Assembly (NCBI GenBank): GCA_963824805.1
Contig: CAWGQZ010000003.1
Coordinates: forward strand, 24,367-88,366
Length of the DNA stretch: 64,000 nt
Direction of reading: 5' to 3'
From: DATBAT01 sp963824805
GTDB lineage: Bacteria; Acidobacteriota; Terriglobia; Terriglobales; Acidobacteriaceae
The first letter of the stretch is position 1; each line of letters starts with the position of its first letter. Both the position numbers and the translations under genes were made by a program. The notes under the pieces are model-generated. The model ran no database searches. It was given only the letters and a program-made list of their open reading frames with translations, and had not been told where the DNA came from. Below are positions 1 to 7,357 of the stretch, piece by piece.

Positions 1-850
1 AACACCATCTTGCTGGTGGGTGGAACATCCGTCGGGGCTCCGGTCTTCGCCGGCGTGCTTGGCCTGCTCAACCAGGCCGCTCAAACCAACGGTCAGGGGA
101 ATGTGAATACGCAACTCTATCCCTTGGCGGCTGCGACGCCTGCGGCCTTTCATGACATCACCACCGGCGACAACAAAGTCCCCTGCACCGCAGGCTCGAC
201 CGGTTGCACCAGCGCTAATTCTCATCTAGTGGCGGCAAGCCGCATGGGCTGGTTTGGTGCCGCAGGGGGCCTGATGCTGGTATCCTTTGTCGCCATCTGT
301 GTTCCCACGCGCCGTCGCCGCTGGCTTGCGGTTTCAGGGCCCCTGCTCGTTGCCTTGCTGGCTATAGGCATCGGGTGCGGAGGCAGCAGTAGCTCCCACC
401 ACTCCCAGTACACCGCCACCGACGCCGGAAACTGGTGTCTCGATCGGCTACAGTGCTACCGCCGGATACGACTTGGCGACCGGCCTGGGCTCGATTGACG
501 CCCACGCCCTTGTAACCCACTGGCTGGGAGTTCCAGTGGCGCCGTCGTTCACCATCGTAGCGTCGCCGGCGGACGTATCTGCGGCTGCCAATCAGCCCGC
601 GGTAGCAAGCTTGAATGTTAGTTCTACGACTGGATTCACCGGTACTATCACGCTTTCCTGCGCTTCGGCTTCAGGCAACGTACAGGTTTCCTGCGCAGTC
701 GCTCCTACCTCGGTTACCTTGAGCAGTGGGACAATTACCGCCGGCGCCACCCTCACGACACATGCACCGGCAAACACCTACGCAATCCTGGTGAAGGGGA
801 AGAGTGGTTCAGTGGTGCAATTCGAAAAAATGACATTGACCTCGCAATAA
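1..850 (+). pseudogene. C-terminal part of a sedolisin-type (S53) secreted serine protease, frameshifted
   Basis: The reading frame is open from base 1, so the gene starts outside the window. The opening residues carry the GGTSVGAP motif around the catalytic serine of S53 peptidases (usual form SGTSxxxP). The usual end of the catalytic domain, GYSATAGYDLATGLGS, is at about 446-490 but in the next frame, so a one-base indel lies between 368 and 420. Between the two halves is an unusual insert: a hydrophobic stretch, a TRRRRW cluster, a second hydrophobic stretch and GCGGSSS followed by a Thr/Pro-rich linker. The tail (about 540-850) looks like a beta-rich Ig-like domain. S53 enzymes are secreted acid endopeptidases; the family call is firm, the fate of the insert is inference. 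The break could be a sequence error. Confidence 0.75.
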
Positions 851-864
851 CGATTCTTCGTTTA

Positions 865-925
865 GTGCGGCCGGGCAAGCAACGAATACGAATGCGGAAT
901 TACCCGGCCGCACCCTTCTTTTCGT
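865..925 (+). terminator. Rho-independent terminator after the protease gene
   Basis: An 11-bp perfect inverted repeat, GTGCGGCCGGG at 865-875 and its complement at 903-913, closes a 27-base loop and is followed by CCTTCTTTTCG. It lies 15 bases after the protease stop codon. Confidence 0.7.
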
Positions 926-1048
926 GTAAATTTTTTCTACAAGATTTTCGCCAATCTTCTAAGGTAGGCTCGAAAACCCATACCGATCAGTCGCTTACCG
1001 ATCGTCTTCCAAAAGACATAGTGGCCGTGCCATTGCTTTAGCATCCCC

Positions 1049-1200
1049 ATGGCAAACGACGAGCGAGAATGGCGGGAACTGTGCGAACGCGCTGCGACGA
1101 AACCGACCACGAGAAGCTGGTCGAGTTGGCCGACAAAATAAATCAAATACTGGAACACCGCGAGAAAAAACTTCGCGAGCAGCGCAACCCTCAGAGTTGA
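1049..1200 (+). pseudogene. Small charged helical protein, frameshifted
   Basis: From ATG 1049 the frame reads MANDEREWRELCERAAT, then continues one frame over as ETDHEKLVELADKINQIL and on to a stop at 1200. Restoring one G after base 1099 gives an uninterrupted protein of about 50 residues, strongly charged and helical, with the WREL..C..A...D..KL..L...IN..L pattern that recurs in short acidobacterial hypothetical proteins (family memory, not searched). The function is unknown. It lies between the protease and the HTH-TOBE regulator on the same strand. Confidence 0.5.
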
Positions 1201-1257
1201 ACCGCCTGCATACTTGATGAGGGTTATCGGATATTATCCTCGCCAAGGAATTTCCAA

Positions 1258-1677
1258 GTGCCAGAGCCCAGTGCAAGACTGATTCGGCCGCGCGAGGCCG
1301 CGAAAATTCTGGGCATAAGTTATTCCACGTTGAAGCGATGGATTCACACCAAACAGCTGCGCTCGGTAAAGACCCGGGGCGGACACCATCGCATCCCTGA
1401 AAGCGAACTTGATCGCCACTTGTACCGCGCCACCCGCAAAAACATGGCGGCAGAACGTCGGGCCCAGTTCCGCCATATCAGCGGACGAAATCAACTCGTG
1501 GGTCGAATTATCGATCTCAAGATAGAAGGATTGCTGGCACAGGTAACGCTCTCTATCGGGGGCCAGCACATCACAGCAATTATCACATCCGATGCTGCCC
1601 GCGAGATGCGTCTGGAAAAAGGCCAAACCGCGGCCGCCCTCATCAAGGCTACCGAAGTAATGATTCTTCGCAGCTGA
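1258..1677 (+). CDS. HTH-TOBE transcriptional regulator, probably molybdate-responsive
   Basis: Protein of 139 residues in two parts. Residues about 8-55 form an excisionase/MerR-type winged helix (PREAAKILGISYSTLKRWI, then RGGHHRIPESEL). Residues about 72-137 match a single TOBE/Mop-type oxyanion-binding domain (SGRNQLVGRIIDLKIEGL, then VTLSIGGQHITAIITSDAA). In ModE-like proteins the Mop/TOBE part binds molybdate. The start is GTG 1258, chosen because AAGGAA lies 8 bases upstream. The next gene, 100 bases downstream, is modA, which supports a role in controlling molybdenum uptake. DNA binding is well supported; molybdate as ligand is inference from domain and context. Confidence 0.8.
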   Translation: MPEPSARLIRPREAAKILGISYSTLKRWIHTKQLRSVKTRGGHHRIPESELDRHLYRATRKNMAAERRAQFRHISGRNQLVGRIIDLKIEGLLAQVTLSIGGQHITAIITSDAAREMRLEKGQTAAALIKATEVMILRS

Positions 1678-1777
1678 TTTCTTCCCGGCGTAACCACATC
1701 TTTCCAGCTCGTTCGGATACGAATTAAGTCGATTTGACAGCTCGTATCGAACTGCTTTAAACCGTCCTATCACAGAT

Positions 1778-2548
1778 ATGAGATTGAAAACCTTAGCCCG
1801 CACTCTTGGTCTCCTGCTTCTAGTTTCAGTGTTTTGCCCGGCGCAGGAAATAACCGTCGCCGCTGCCGCCGATCTGCAGTTTGCTTTTCAAGATGTCGCG
1901 GCGCGTTTCCAGAAAGACACCGGACACAGCGTCAAGCTGATATTCGGCTCCTCCGGCAATTTTTTCGCTCAGATACAGAACGGCGCTCCCTTCGACATAT
2001 TTTTTTCCGCCGATATCGGCTATCCGCAGAAACTCGAAACTGCGGCTTTAACGGAACCGGGAACGCTCTATGAATACGCTACCGGCAAGATTGTGCTGTT
2101 GGCTCCAAAAACCTCAGCCCTAGACCTTAAGCGTGGCTTGCCCGTTTTGCTCGATCCGACAGTAAAAAAGATCGCGATAGCCAATCCGGAGCATGCGCCC
2201 TACGGGCGCGCCGCGGTCGCAGCACTGCAACACGAAAAGCTCTATGGCCAGGCTTCGCCGAAATTCGTTTTGGGAGAGAACATCTCTCAGACCGCGACCT
2301 TTGTCATCTCCGGCAGCGCCGACGTGGGAATTGTGGCCTTATCACTCGCCCTCGCTCCTTCTATGAAGGAGAAAGGAAACTACGTCGCGATCCCCGACGA
2401 TGAGTATCCCCCGATTCGTCAGGCGGCCGTCATTTTGAAATCGTCCCAGCAAAAAGAAATGGCGCGGCAGTTTCTGGCATTCCTGAAAAAGCCGGAGATT
2501 GTCAGTTTGTTGAAGACCTATGGCTTCACGGTTCCTGAAAACCAGTAG
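1778..2548 (+). CDS. modA: Molybdate ABC transporter periplasmic substrate-binding protein ModA
   Basis: Protein of 256 residues with a signal peptide ending in CPAQ (residues 1-23), followed by the typical ModA opening ITVAAAADLQFAF and the ligand-site segments IFGSSGNFFAQIQNGAPFDIFFSAD and ENISQTATFVISGSADVG (shown only in part for length: GSSGNFFAQI and ISQTATFV). ModA captures molybdate or tungstate and delivers it to the ModB permease. Its length matches the family. It follows the HTH-TOBE regulator. Neither modB nor modC follows: the next gene is a porin, so the membrane part of the transporter must be elsewhere. Confidence 0.9.
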   Translation: MRLKTLARTLGLLLLVSVFCPAQEITVAAAADLQFAFQDVAARFQKDTGHSVKLIFGSSGNFFAQIQNGAPFDIFFSADIGYPQKLETAALTEPGTLYEYATGKIVLLAPKTSALDLKRGLPVLLDPTVKKIAIANPEHAPYGRAAVAALQHEKLYGQASPKFVLGENISQTATFVISGSADVGIVALSLALAPSMKEKGNYVAIPDDEYPPIRQAAVILKSSQQKEMARQFLAFLKKPEIVSLLKTYGFTVPENQ

Positions 2549-2609
2549 CCCTCCACAAAAAGCCCATCGACCTGCGAGGTGAAGAAAGTGAAAGCAGCCA
2601 TTTGGTGCA

Positions 2610-4259
2610 TTGGTGACCCTTTGCATCTCTATATCTCTATTTGCCCAAGCCACCCAACCGAAAACAAAACGCCCCGCCGCCCACGCTGTAAGCGCTTCCG
2701 AGGTCCAAGCCCTGCGCGATGCTCTGGCCGCCCAGCAACTGCAGATGGCCCAGCAGCACGAAGAGATGGAGCAACTCAAGTCTCAGTTGCAGCAATTGTT
2801 GCAGTCGAACGCGCAGAGTATGGCTTCAGTGCAACAGGTCCAGACCAGCACGGAGCAGGCACAGAGCGTTGCCACCAGGGCCCAGGAGTCAGCCACAACC
2901 GCTCAGGAGATGGCAGCGAAAGCCTCATCGCAAGCCAGCGACACTCGGTCTGCTCTCGCCGTGGTTGAGACCAAAGACAAAGAAGAGGGTAAAAAATTGA
3001 TGGCCCTCGAAACCCTTGCCGGGCGCTTCCGTTTTACAGGTGACGTGCGGGTCCGCGGAGAAAATTTCATGCAGGACGCTTCTGGATTTTCCGACCGTAA
3101 TCGGGCGCGGGTCCGCGTACGCTTCGGCTTAGATGGAAAGATCAGCGACGACTTCACCGGGGGCGTCTTGCTGACCTCAGGGTCGCTGGGAGATTCCAAC
3201 TCGACCAACGAAACCCTTACCAACTTCTTCACTCGCAAAAGTATCGGTATCGACCGCGCCTACGTCAGTTATCATCCGACAGCGCTCAAGTGGATGTCCC
3301 TTACCGGCGGAAAGTTTGCGTATACCTGGCAGCGCAGCCCCCTAACGTTCGATTCGGATTTGAACCCGGAAGGCTTCAGCCAACGATTCTCGTTCGACAT
3401 GTCCACTCCGGTAATAAAGAACCTTACCGTGCAGGCTATTCAACTGCTCTACAACGAAACCACGCGGGGCGATGATTCCTTCGCTGTCGGCGGCCAGGTG
3501 TCGAGCAAACTCGACTTCGGATTCATGACCTCGACTCCCTCGTTCACGCTTTTGAACTGGCGCGGAGTCGATGCGCTGCTGAATGCCTCGGCATTCGCGG
3601 TGCAAGCGACGACCACAACCGGCGGCCTACCCGTGCCCGGGGAGGGGCCGGGATGCGCTGCCGGTTCGGGCTTGCCGACGGTTTCCCCCTGCGTTTTTTC
3701 CCCCCAGGGATTTACCAACGCTACTTTCACCGATACGGCGGGAAAAGTTCATTTCCTCTCGCAGTTCCTTTATGCAGATTTCATCCTGAACAACCGCATC
3801 AAGACTCCGTGGGAGCGTTTGCCACTGAATCTTACCCTCGAGTATGAGAACAACCTCAATGCCGCGGACCATCCAGTAAATAATCAAGGAGTTGTGCTTA
3901 CCAACTTGGGAAGACAATCGCACGCTTATGCATTTGACTTCAGCCTTGGGCCCAACCTGCTTACTGACCGAACTGCTCCCGGACGGCTTCAGCTGGGATA
4001 TGGGTGGTGGCGGCAAGAGCAGGACTCTATCCTCGCTTCCTTCGCCGAGAGCGAACAACGGGCGCCGACCAACATTCTGGAAAATCGCATCTACGTCAAC
4101 TACAAGCTGCGGCCTAATACGATATTCAGTTACAACTTCTGGATAGGCCGAACCCTCAACAGTGCATTACAGCACTCGCTTCTGGCGCCGGGTCTGACGG
4201 CGGGCGAGATAGAGCCCTACCTCCGCCGAATGCAATTCGACATCCTTTATTCGTTCTGA
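2610..4259 (+). CDS. Putative outer-membrane porin with N-terminal coiled coil
   Basis: About 549 residues. After a secretion signal ending in SLFAQA comes a Gln/Glu-rich coiled coil (about residues 30-120), then a beta-barrel of alternating segments beginning RFRFTGDVRVRGENF and ending in aromatic IPLYSF-like sequence (last residues DILYSF), as in the putative-porin family of Acidobacteria and Bacteroidetes. The start is uncertain. The frame itself offers only TTG 2610 or GTG 2613. GTG 2579 in another frame gives MKKVKAAIWCIG, which joined to VTLCISISLFAQA makes an ideal signal peptide, so a one-base indel near 2611 probably hides the true start at 2579. The substrate is unknown; its place after modA could mean oxyanion entry, which is speculative. 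Confidence 0.75.
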   Translation: MVTLCISISLFAQATQPKTKRPAAHAVSASEVQALRDALAAQQLQMAQQHEEMEQLKSQLQQLLQSNAQSMASVQQVQTSTEQAQSVATRAQESATTAQEMAAKASSQASDTRSALAVVETKDKEEGKKLMALETLAGRFRFTGDVRVRGENFMQDASGFSDRNRARVRVRFGLDGKISDDFTGGVLLTSGSLGDSNSTNETLTNFFTRKSIGIDRAYVSYHPTALKWMSLTGGKFAYTWQRSPLTFDSDLNPEGFSQRFSFDMSTPVIKNLTVQAIQLLYNETTRGDDSFAVGGQVSSKLDFGFMTSTPSFTLLNWRGVDALLNASAFAVQATTTTGGLPVPGEGPGCAAGSGLPTVSPCVFSPQGFTNATFTDTAGKVHFLSQFLYADFILNNRIKTPWERLPLNLTLEYENNLNAADHPVNNQGVVLTNLGRQSHAYAFDFSLGPNLLTDRTAPGRLQLGYGWWRQEQDSILASFAESEQRAPTNILENRIYVNYKLRPNTIFSYNFWIGRTLNSALQHSLLAPGLTAGEIEPYLRRMQFDILYSF

Positions 4260-4271
4260 GCAAGCTGGGAA

Positions 4272-4299
4272 TGGGCGCGATTGACACCTATCGCGCCCA
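4272..4299 (+). terminator. Hairpin after the porin gene
   Basis: A 10-bp perfect stem, TGGGCGCGAT at 4272-4281 with its complement at 4290-4299 and an 8-base loop, starts 13 bases after the porin stop. No clear T-run follows, so factor-independent termination is only likely. Confidence 0.5.
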
Positions 4300-4369
4300 C
4301 ACCTAGACTGGATGCCAATCGGGCCTTCCCCATCATGGCCCGCACCGGTGACGAAGCTCGAGGGACTCC

Positions 4370-4930
4370 ATGGCCTGGTTGCAGAACAAGTTTGAAAAGA
4401 ACTTTCTGATCACGACGGTCGACTACGTTTTCAATTGGGCGCGTAAGTCCGCGGTATGGCCGATGACGTTTGGATTGGCCTGCTGCGCCATCGAGATGAT
4501 TGCCTCCTCCACTGCCCGCTTTGATATCGCACGGTTCGGTTCGGAAGTCTTCCGTCCCAGCCCGCGGCAGAGCGATCTGATGATCGTCGCTGGTACGGTC
4601 ACCCTAAAGATGGCTCCGGTGGTAAAACGTATTTACGAGCAGATGCCTGATCCGAAATGGGTGATTTCGATGGGCGCGTGCTCCTCGGTGGGCGGTCCTT
4701 TCAATACCTACGCCGTTCTGCAGGGTGTCGACAAGATTGTGCCGACGGATGTTTACGTCATAGGATGCCCACCTCGTCCGGAAAATCTCTTCTACGCGTT
4801 GCTCAAGCTGCAGGACAAGATCGATCAGATGTCGCTGGCCAAACGGCCTACCGAGGTCCGGCTCGATTCGAACATGGCAGAGAACTTCAAGCGCCAGGTA
4901 ATGATCGCGCAGACTCTGCAACCAAAATAG
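4370..4930 (+). CDS. nuoB: NADH-quinone oxidoreductase subunit B (NuoB), orphan copy
   Basis: Protein of 186 residues, normal for the family. NuoB carries the terminal 4Fe-4S cluster N2 that passes electrons to quinone in complex I at the inner membrane. The four cluster cysteines are all present: C38 and C39 (GLACCAIEM), C104 (GACSSVGGP) and C133 (VIGCPPRPE). No other nuo subunit is in the window; the neighbours are a porin upstream and a Rieske protein 21 bases downstream on the same strand. Either the nuo genes are split in this genome or this is a second copy. The identity is firm. Confidence 0.93.
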   Translation: MAWLQNKFEKNFLITTVDYVFNWARKSAVWPMTFGLACCAIEMIASSTARFDIARFGSEVFRPSPRQSDLMIVAGTVTLKMAPVVKRIYEQMPDPKWVISMGACSSVGGPFNTYAVLQGVDKIVPTDVYVIGCPPRPENLFYALLKLQDKIDQMSLAKRPTEVRLDSNMAENFKRQVMIAQTLQPK

Positions 4931-4951
4931 GCTTGCTGCTGGACTCTCCTA

Positions 4952-5260
4952 ATGCCGAGCTTCACCAAGATTGCTACCCAATCAGACCTCCCTGTTGCCG
5001 GCGAAGCCAAGGAATTTCCCTGCGGCGCCAAGGTGATTTGCGTTGCAAATGTGGACGGTGATTTAAGTGCGATGGATAACCTCTGCCTCCATCGTGGCGG
5101 CCCGCTCGGACAGGGATTGGTCGATGGGGGCAAGGTAGTGTGCCCGTGGCACGGCTGGCAATGGGATCCTAAGACGGGACAAGCCGGACATAACGCCAAC
5201 GCAAAAGTCGCGGTCTACCCCTTAAAGATTGAGAATGGAGATGTGCTAGTCGAGATTTGA
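4952..5260 (+). CDS. Rieske 2Fe-2S ferredoxin-like protein
   Basis: Protein of 102 residues holding one Rieske domain. The cluster ligands are C45 and H47 (CLHRGG) and C64 and H67 (CPWHGW). There is no signal peptide or membrane anchor, so it is a soluble cytoplasmic electron carrier of the NirD/dioxygenase-ferredoxin kind, not the bc1 subunit. It starts 21 bases after nuoB and may be cotranscribed with it. Its redox partner is not evident. Confidence 0.9.
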   Translation: MPSFTKIATQSDLPVAGEAKEFPCGAKVICVANVDGDLSAMDNLCLHRGGPLGQGLVDGGKVVCPWHGWQWDPKTGQAGHNANAKVAVYPLKIENGDVLVEI

Positions 5261-5351
5261 AACCGGCGTTCTGCCATCTCCAAAGTGCGGCAACGCGAGG
5301 CTCCAGAAAATGCCCATGGGTTGAACCATTACCTCTTGGACGTTCAGCCAC

Positions 5352-5591
5352 ATGTTGGGGGACGCTGGCGACAACCCGCGCCAAGGCTTTCTTGGCGCTT
5401 TGTGGGCTTTGCGGAAACTGCTGGTTGCTCTGGCTGCGTCGATTGTGCTTACCTGGAGGGAATGGGTTGAGCACCATCCTCCCGAAATAGCGCTGATCGC
5501 GACTATGCACTTCGTCTTCGTATTCGCTCTAATCGGGTTGCTGGTCTATTGCGCACAGCGCATCCGCAAGAGAGCTGTAAAGCATTCTTAA
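5352..5591 (+). CDS. Small hypothetical membrane protein
   Basis: Protein of 79 residues with two predicted membrane helices (about 16-35, ALWALRKLLVALAASIVLTW, and 48-67) and a basic end RIRKRAVKHS. No family recognised. No clear ribosome-binding site precedes ATG 5352, so the start is uncertain. It lies on the same strand as the Rieske gene. Confidence 0.5.
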   Translation: MLGDAGDNPRQGFLGALWALRKLLVALAASIVLTWREWVEHHPPEIALIATMHFVFVFALIGLLVYCAQRIRKRAVKHS

Positions 5592-5644
5592 CGCTGTGTC
5601 TCGTCCTTTGGATCTTTCAGGAAAATCAAGCGATGCCAATGCCA

Positions 5645-5663
5645 CGCCCAAGCGGAGCTTGAA
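5645..5663. repeat. 19-base sequence repeated at 6398-6416
   Basis: CGCCCAAGCGGAGCTTGAA occurs here and again at 6398-6416. Both copies lie just downstream (36 and 16 bases) of the stop codon of a minus-strand gene. In the second copy it forms part of a clear terminator hairpin; here the left arm is missing. Confidence 0.7.
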
Positions 5664-5698
5664 CCGGGCGCCCTCCGGGTTTCATTTTCGGCGGCTAC

Positions 5699-6280
5699 TT
5701 ACCCGTTTACTGCAGTCAGTTGCATGTATTGCACCCACAAAGGAACTAGCTTGCTCAGGCGGGCGTGCAGGGCAGCCGCGGAGGCTGGAGATAGCTCTCG
5801 GAATGGGTCAGAGCTCAGCCGCTGCTTCATTTCCGGAGTGGCGTGTTCAACGTCGATCTCCAGCGGGCCGTTGATCTTTCCCTGGAAATCCAAAGTTTCG
5901 AGCACCCGGTTCACCGCCTTACGAACATTCCGGTAGCGTTCCACTGGCAATCCAGCCGCTTGCGCACCAGCGGGGATGGTTTGGTCTTCCCATTCATCCT
6001 GCGCTGCTTTGCCCCGTTCTGCTGGTGTCTTGGCATTATCGCCGCGAACTTTGGCGGCCCGCACCAGCGCAGTCTCCTGAGCTAGACCTGTTTCGTAGGC
6101 CTCGAGGTCCGCTTCGGTAAAGGCAAATGTAGTGCGGGCCGACGCCGATTTGGCAGCCGGCTTTGCCGGACTCTCGGCTGAACTGGAGCCGCAACCGAAG
6201 GTTGCAAACATCAGAAACGAAAGCAAAACTCCAGCTACGGAATGGATTCCTTTGGGAGACTGTGAACTACGGGTATTCAA
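5699..6280 (-). CDS. Hypothetical lipoprotein
   Basis: Protein of 193 residues. A signal sequence ends in the lipobox-like ATFGC with C30 as the lipidation site, followed by GSSS and an Ala/Lys/Ser-rich linker. The mature part is helical and charged (FTEADLEAYETGL, ending LVPLWVQYMQ) with no recognised domain. The start is TTG 6280, supported by GAGGTGA 5 bases upstream. Probably anchored on the periplasmic side of a membrane; role unknown. Confidence 0.65.
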   Translation of the reverse strand: MNTRSSQSPKGIHSVAGVLLSFLMFATFGCGSSSAESPAKPAAKSASARTTFAFTEADLEAYETGLAQETALVRAAKVRGDNAKTPAERGKAAQDEWEDQTIPAGAQAAGLPVERYRNVRKAVNRVLETLDFQGKINGPLEIDVEHATPEMKQRLSSDPFRELSPASAAALHARLSKLVPLWVQYMQLTAVNG

Positions 6281-6392
6281 TGGCGCTCACCTCGCGTCTT
6301 TGGAATAGAAATCCTCACCTGTATACGCGGAAATTAGGTATGAATTGGCTCAGGGGTCTTAACGGTTGGGTGCGGCGCTCTCCAATAACAAA

Positions 6393-6412
6393 AGCTCCGC
6401 CCAAGCGGAGCT
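6393..6412 (-). terminator. Rho-independent terminator of the PilZ gene
   Basis: Read on the minus strand, AGCTCCGC and its complement form an 8-bp stem with a four-base loop and run straight into TTTTGTTATT. It starts 19 bases after the stop of the PilZ gene. Confidence 0.8.
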
Positions 6413-6431
6413 TGAAGGAGCACCCTCGAGT

Positions 6432-6800
6432 CTAGTTGCGGGTTTCCTGGGCTTCCGCGAATTCCGATCGCAACCCAGCACGAAGAAACTCGTATTCCTC
6501 GATTACGGCTGCGACTCCAATCCGCGAGGCAGGCAAAGGTGTCTCAACCCGAACCACTTTTGCAGTGAAACGCACTCGAACCGAGTCGGTCAGGGTCACA
6601 TGCGGAGGAAAGGTGAGAGTCATTTCCAGTCTCGTCCCTTCCTCCACTAGACGATCCAGGTAGAAAAACACTCCCCGCGCGCTTACATTTTGGGTTTCCG
6701 TTTGAAGATTCAGAGTGGCGAGATCGTCCAGGCGCACTGCAGCGGGCAGGCGCATATCAAAGCGGCGCATAGTACGGCGCTCATGTTCGGACTGCTGCAT
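6432..6800 (-). CDS. PilZ-domain protein
   Basis: Protein of 122 residues from ATG 6800; the frame stays open to 6899, but AGGGAAG lies about 8 bases before 6800 and homology begins with this methionine. A basic ERRTMRRFDMRLPA start is followed by NVSARGVFF, matching the RxxxR and (D/N)xSxxG elements of PilZ cyclic-di-GMP-binding domains. These are single-domain cytoplasmic effectors of c-di-GMP signalling; the target is not evident. Followed by a clear terminator. Confidence 0.8.
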   Translation of the reverse strand: MQQSEHERRTMRRFDMRLPAAVRLDDLATLNLQTETQNVSARGVFFYLDRLVEEGTRLEMTLTFPPHVTLTDSVRVRFTAKVVRVETPLPASRIGVAAVIEEYEFLRAGLRSEFAEAQETRN

Positions 6801-7357
6801 AGTGGCTTCTTCCCTAAATGCATTTGCAATCTGGAAGCAGTGGCGCGCTGCTAACCCTCCAGTCCAGGGCCAATCCATAGCAATTATGGCCAGAGTCACT
6901 TAGTTTCCAATCGTTTGCAAGCCTAAAACCCTGCGAGGAATTGACTCGGTAAACTTCTTGCTGGTTGGCGCAATCACTTTTCTGGCTTGGATCGGCATCT
7001 TTCGCATGCGCGCGTGGCATCTGACAAAGGCAGGGTTGGGATCGATCCGAGTCGGTTTCTTTAAAGATACTCAAGTCATCCAGACCAGTTCCTAAATCTT
7101 GGGGCCTGGTGCCCATGATGATTTGGTGGAGTTTGGCAGTTTTCGGAACAACGTTGGACTAAGTTTTGCGAACTTTTCGTGGACCGCGGTTGGCGTGGCT
7201 TGACAGGCTATCCGTCAGATGTTTAAGTAGTTATTTAATTTTTCATCGCTATTTAATGACGAATTCGCATGCCGCTTCGCCGGCCCGCCAGCCTGAATGC
7301 TGTTCGCGTGCCGTTTTCTTCTTTCCTCTCCATGAACCCGGGAATTCGGAGGAGCTT
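6801..7357. other. Intergenic region between divergent genes, no gene seen
   Basis: About 560 bases between the PilZ start (minus) and the SBBP surface-protein start (plus). The open frame from 7166 into the surface protein lacks protein-like character before 7358. An AT-rich patch at 7227-7258 (TTTAATTTTTC and neighbours) is the likeliest place for the surface-protein promoter, but no clear -35/-10 pair could be assigned. Confidence 0.5.

Noticed and set aside
6765..6775. GCGCATAGTAC, matching 11 bases of the inverted-repeat arm
   Set aside because: It lies inside the PilZ coding region without a second arm, so it is taken as chance.
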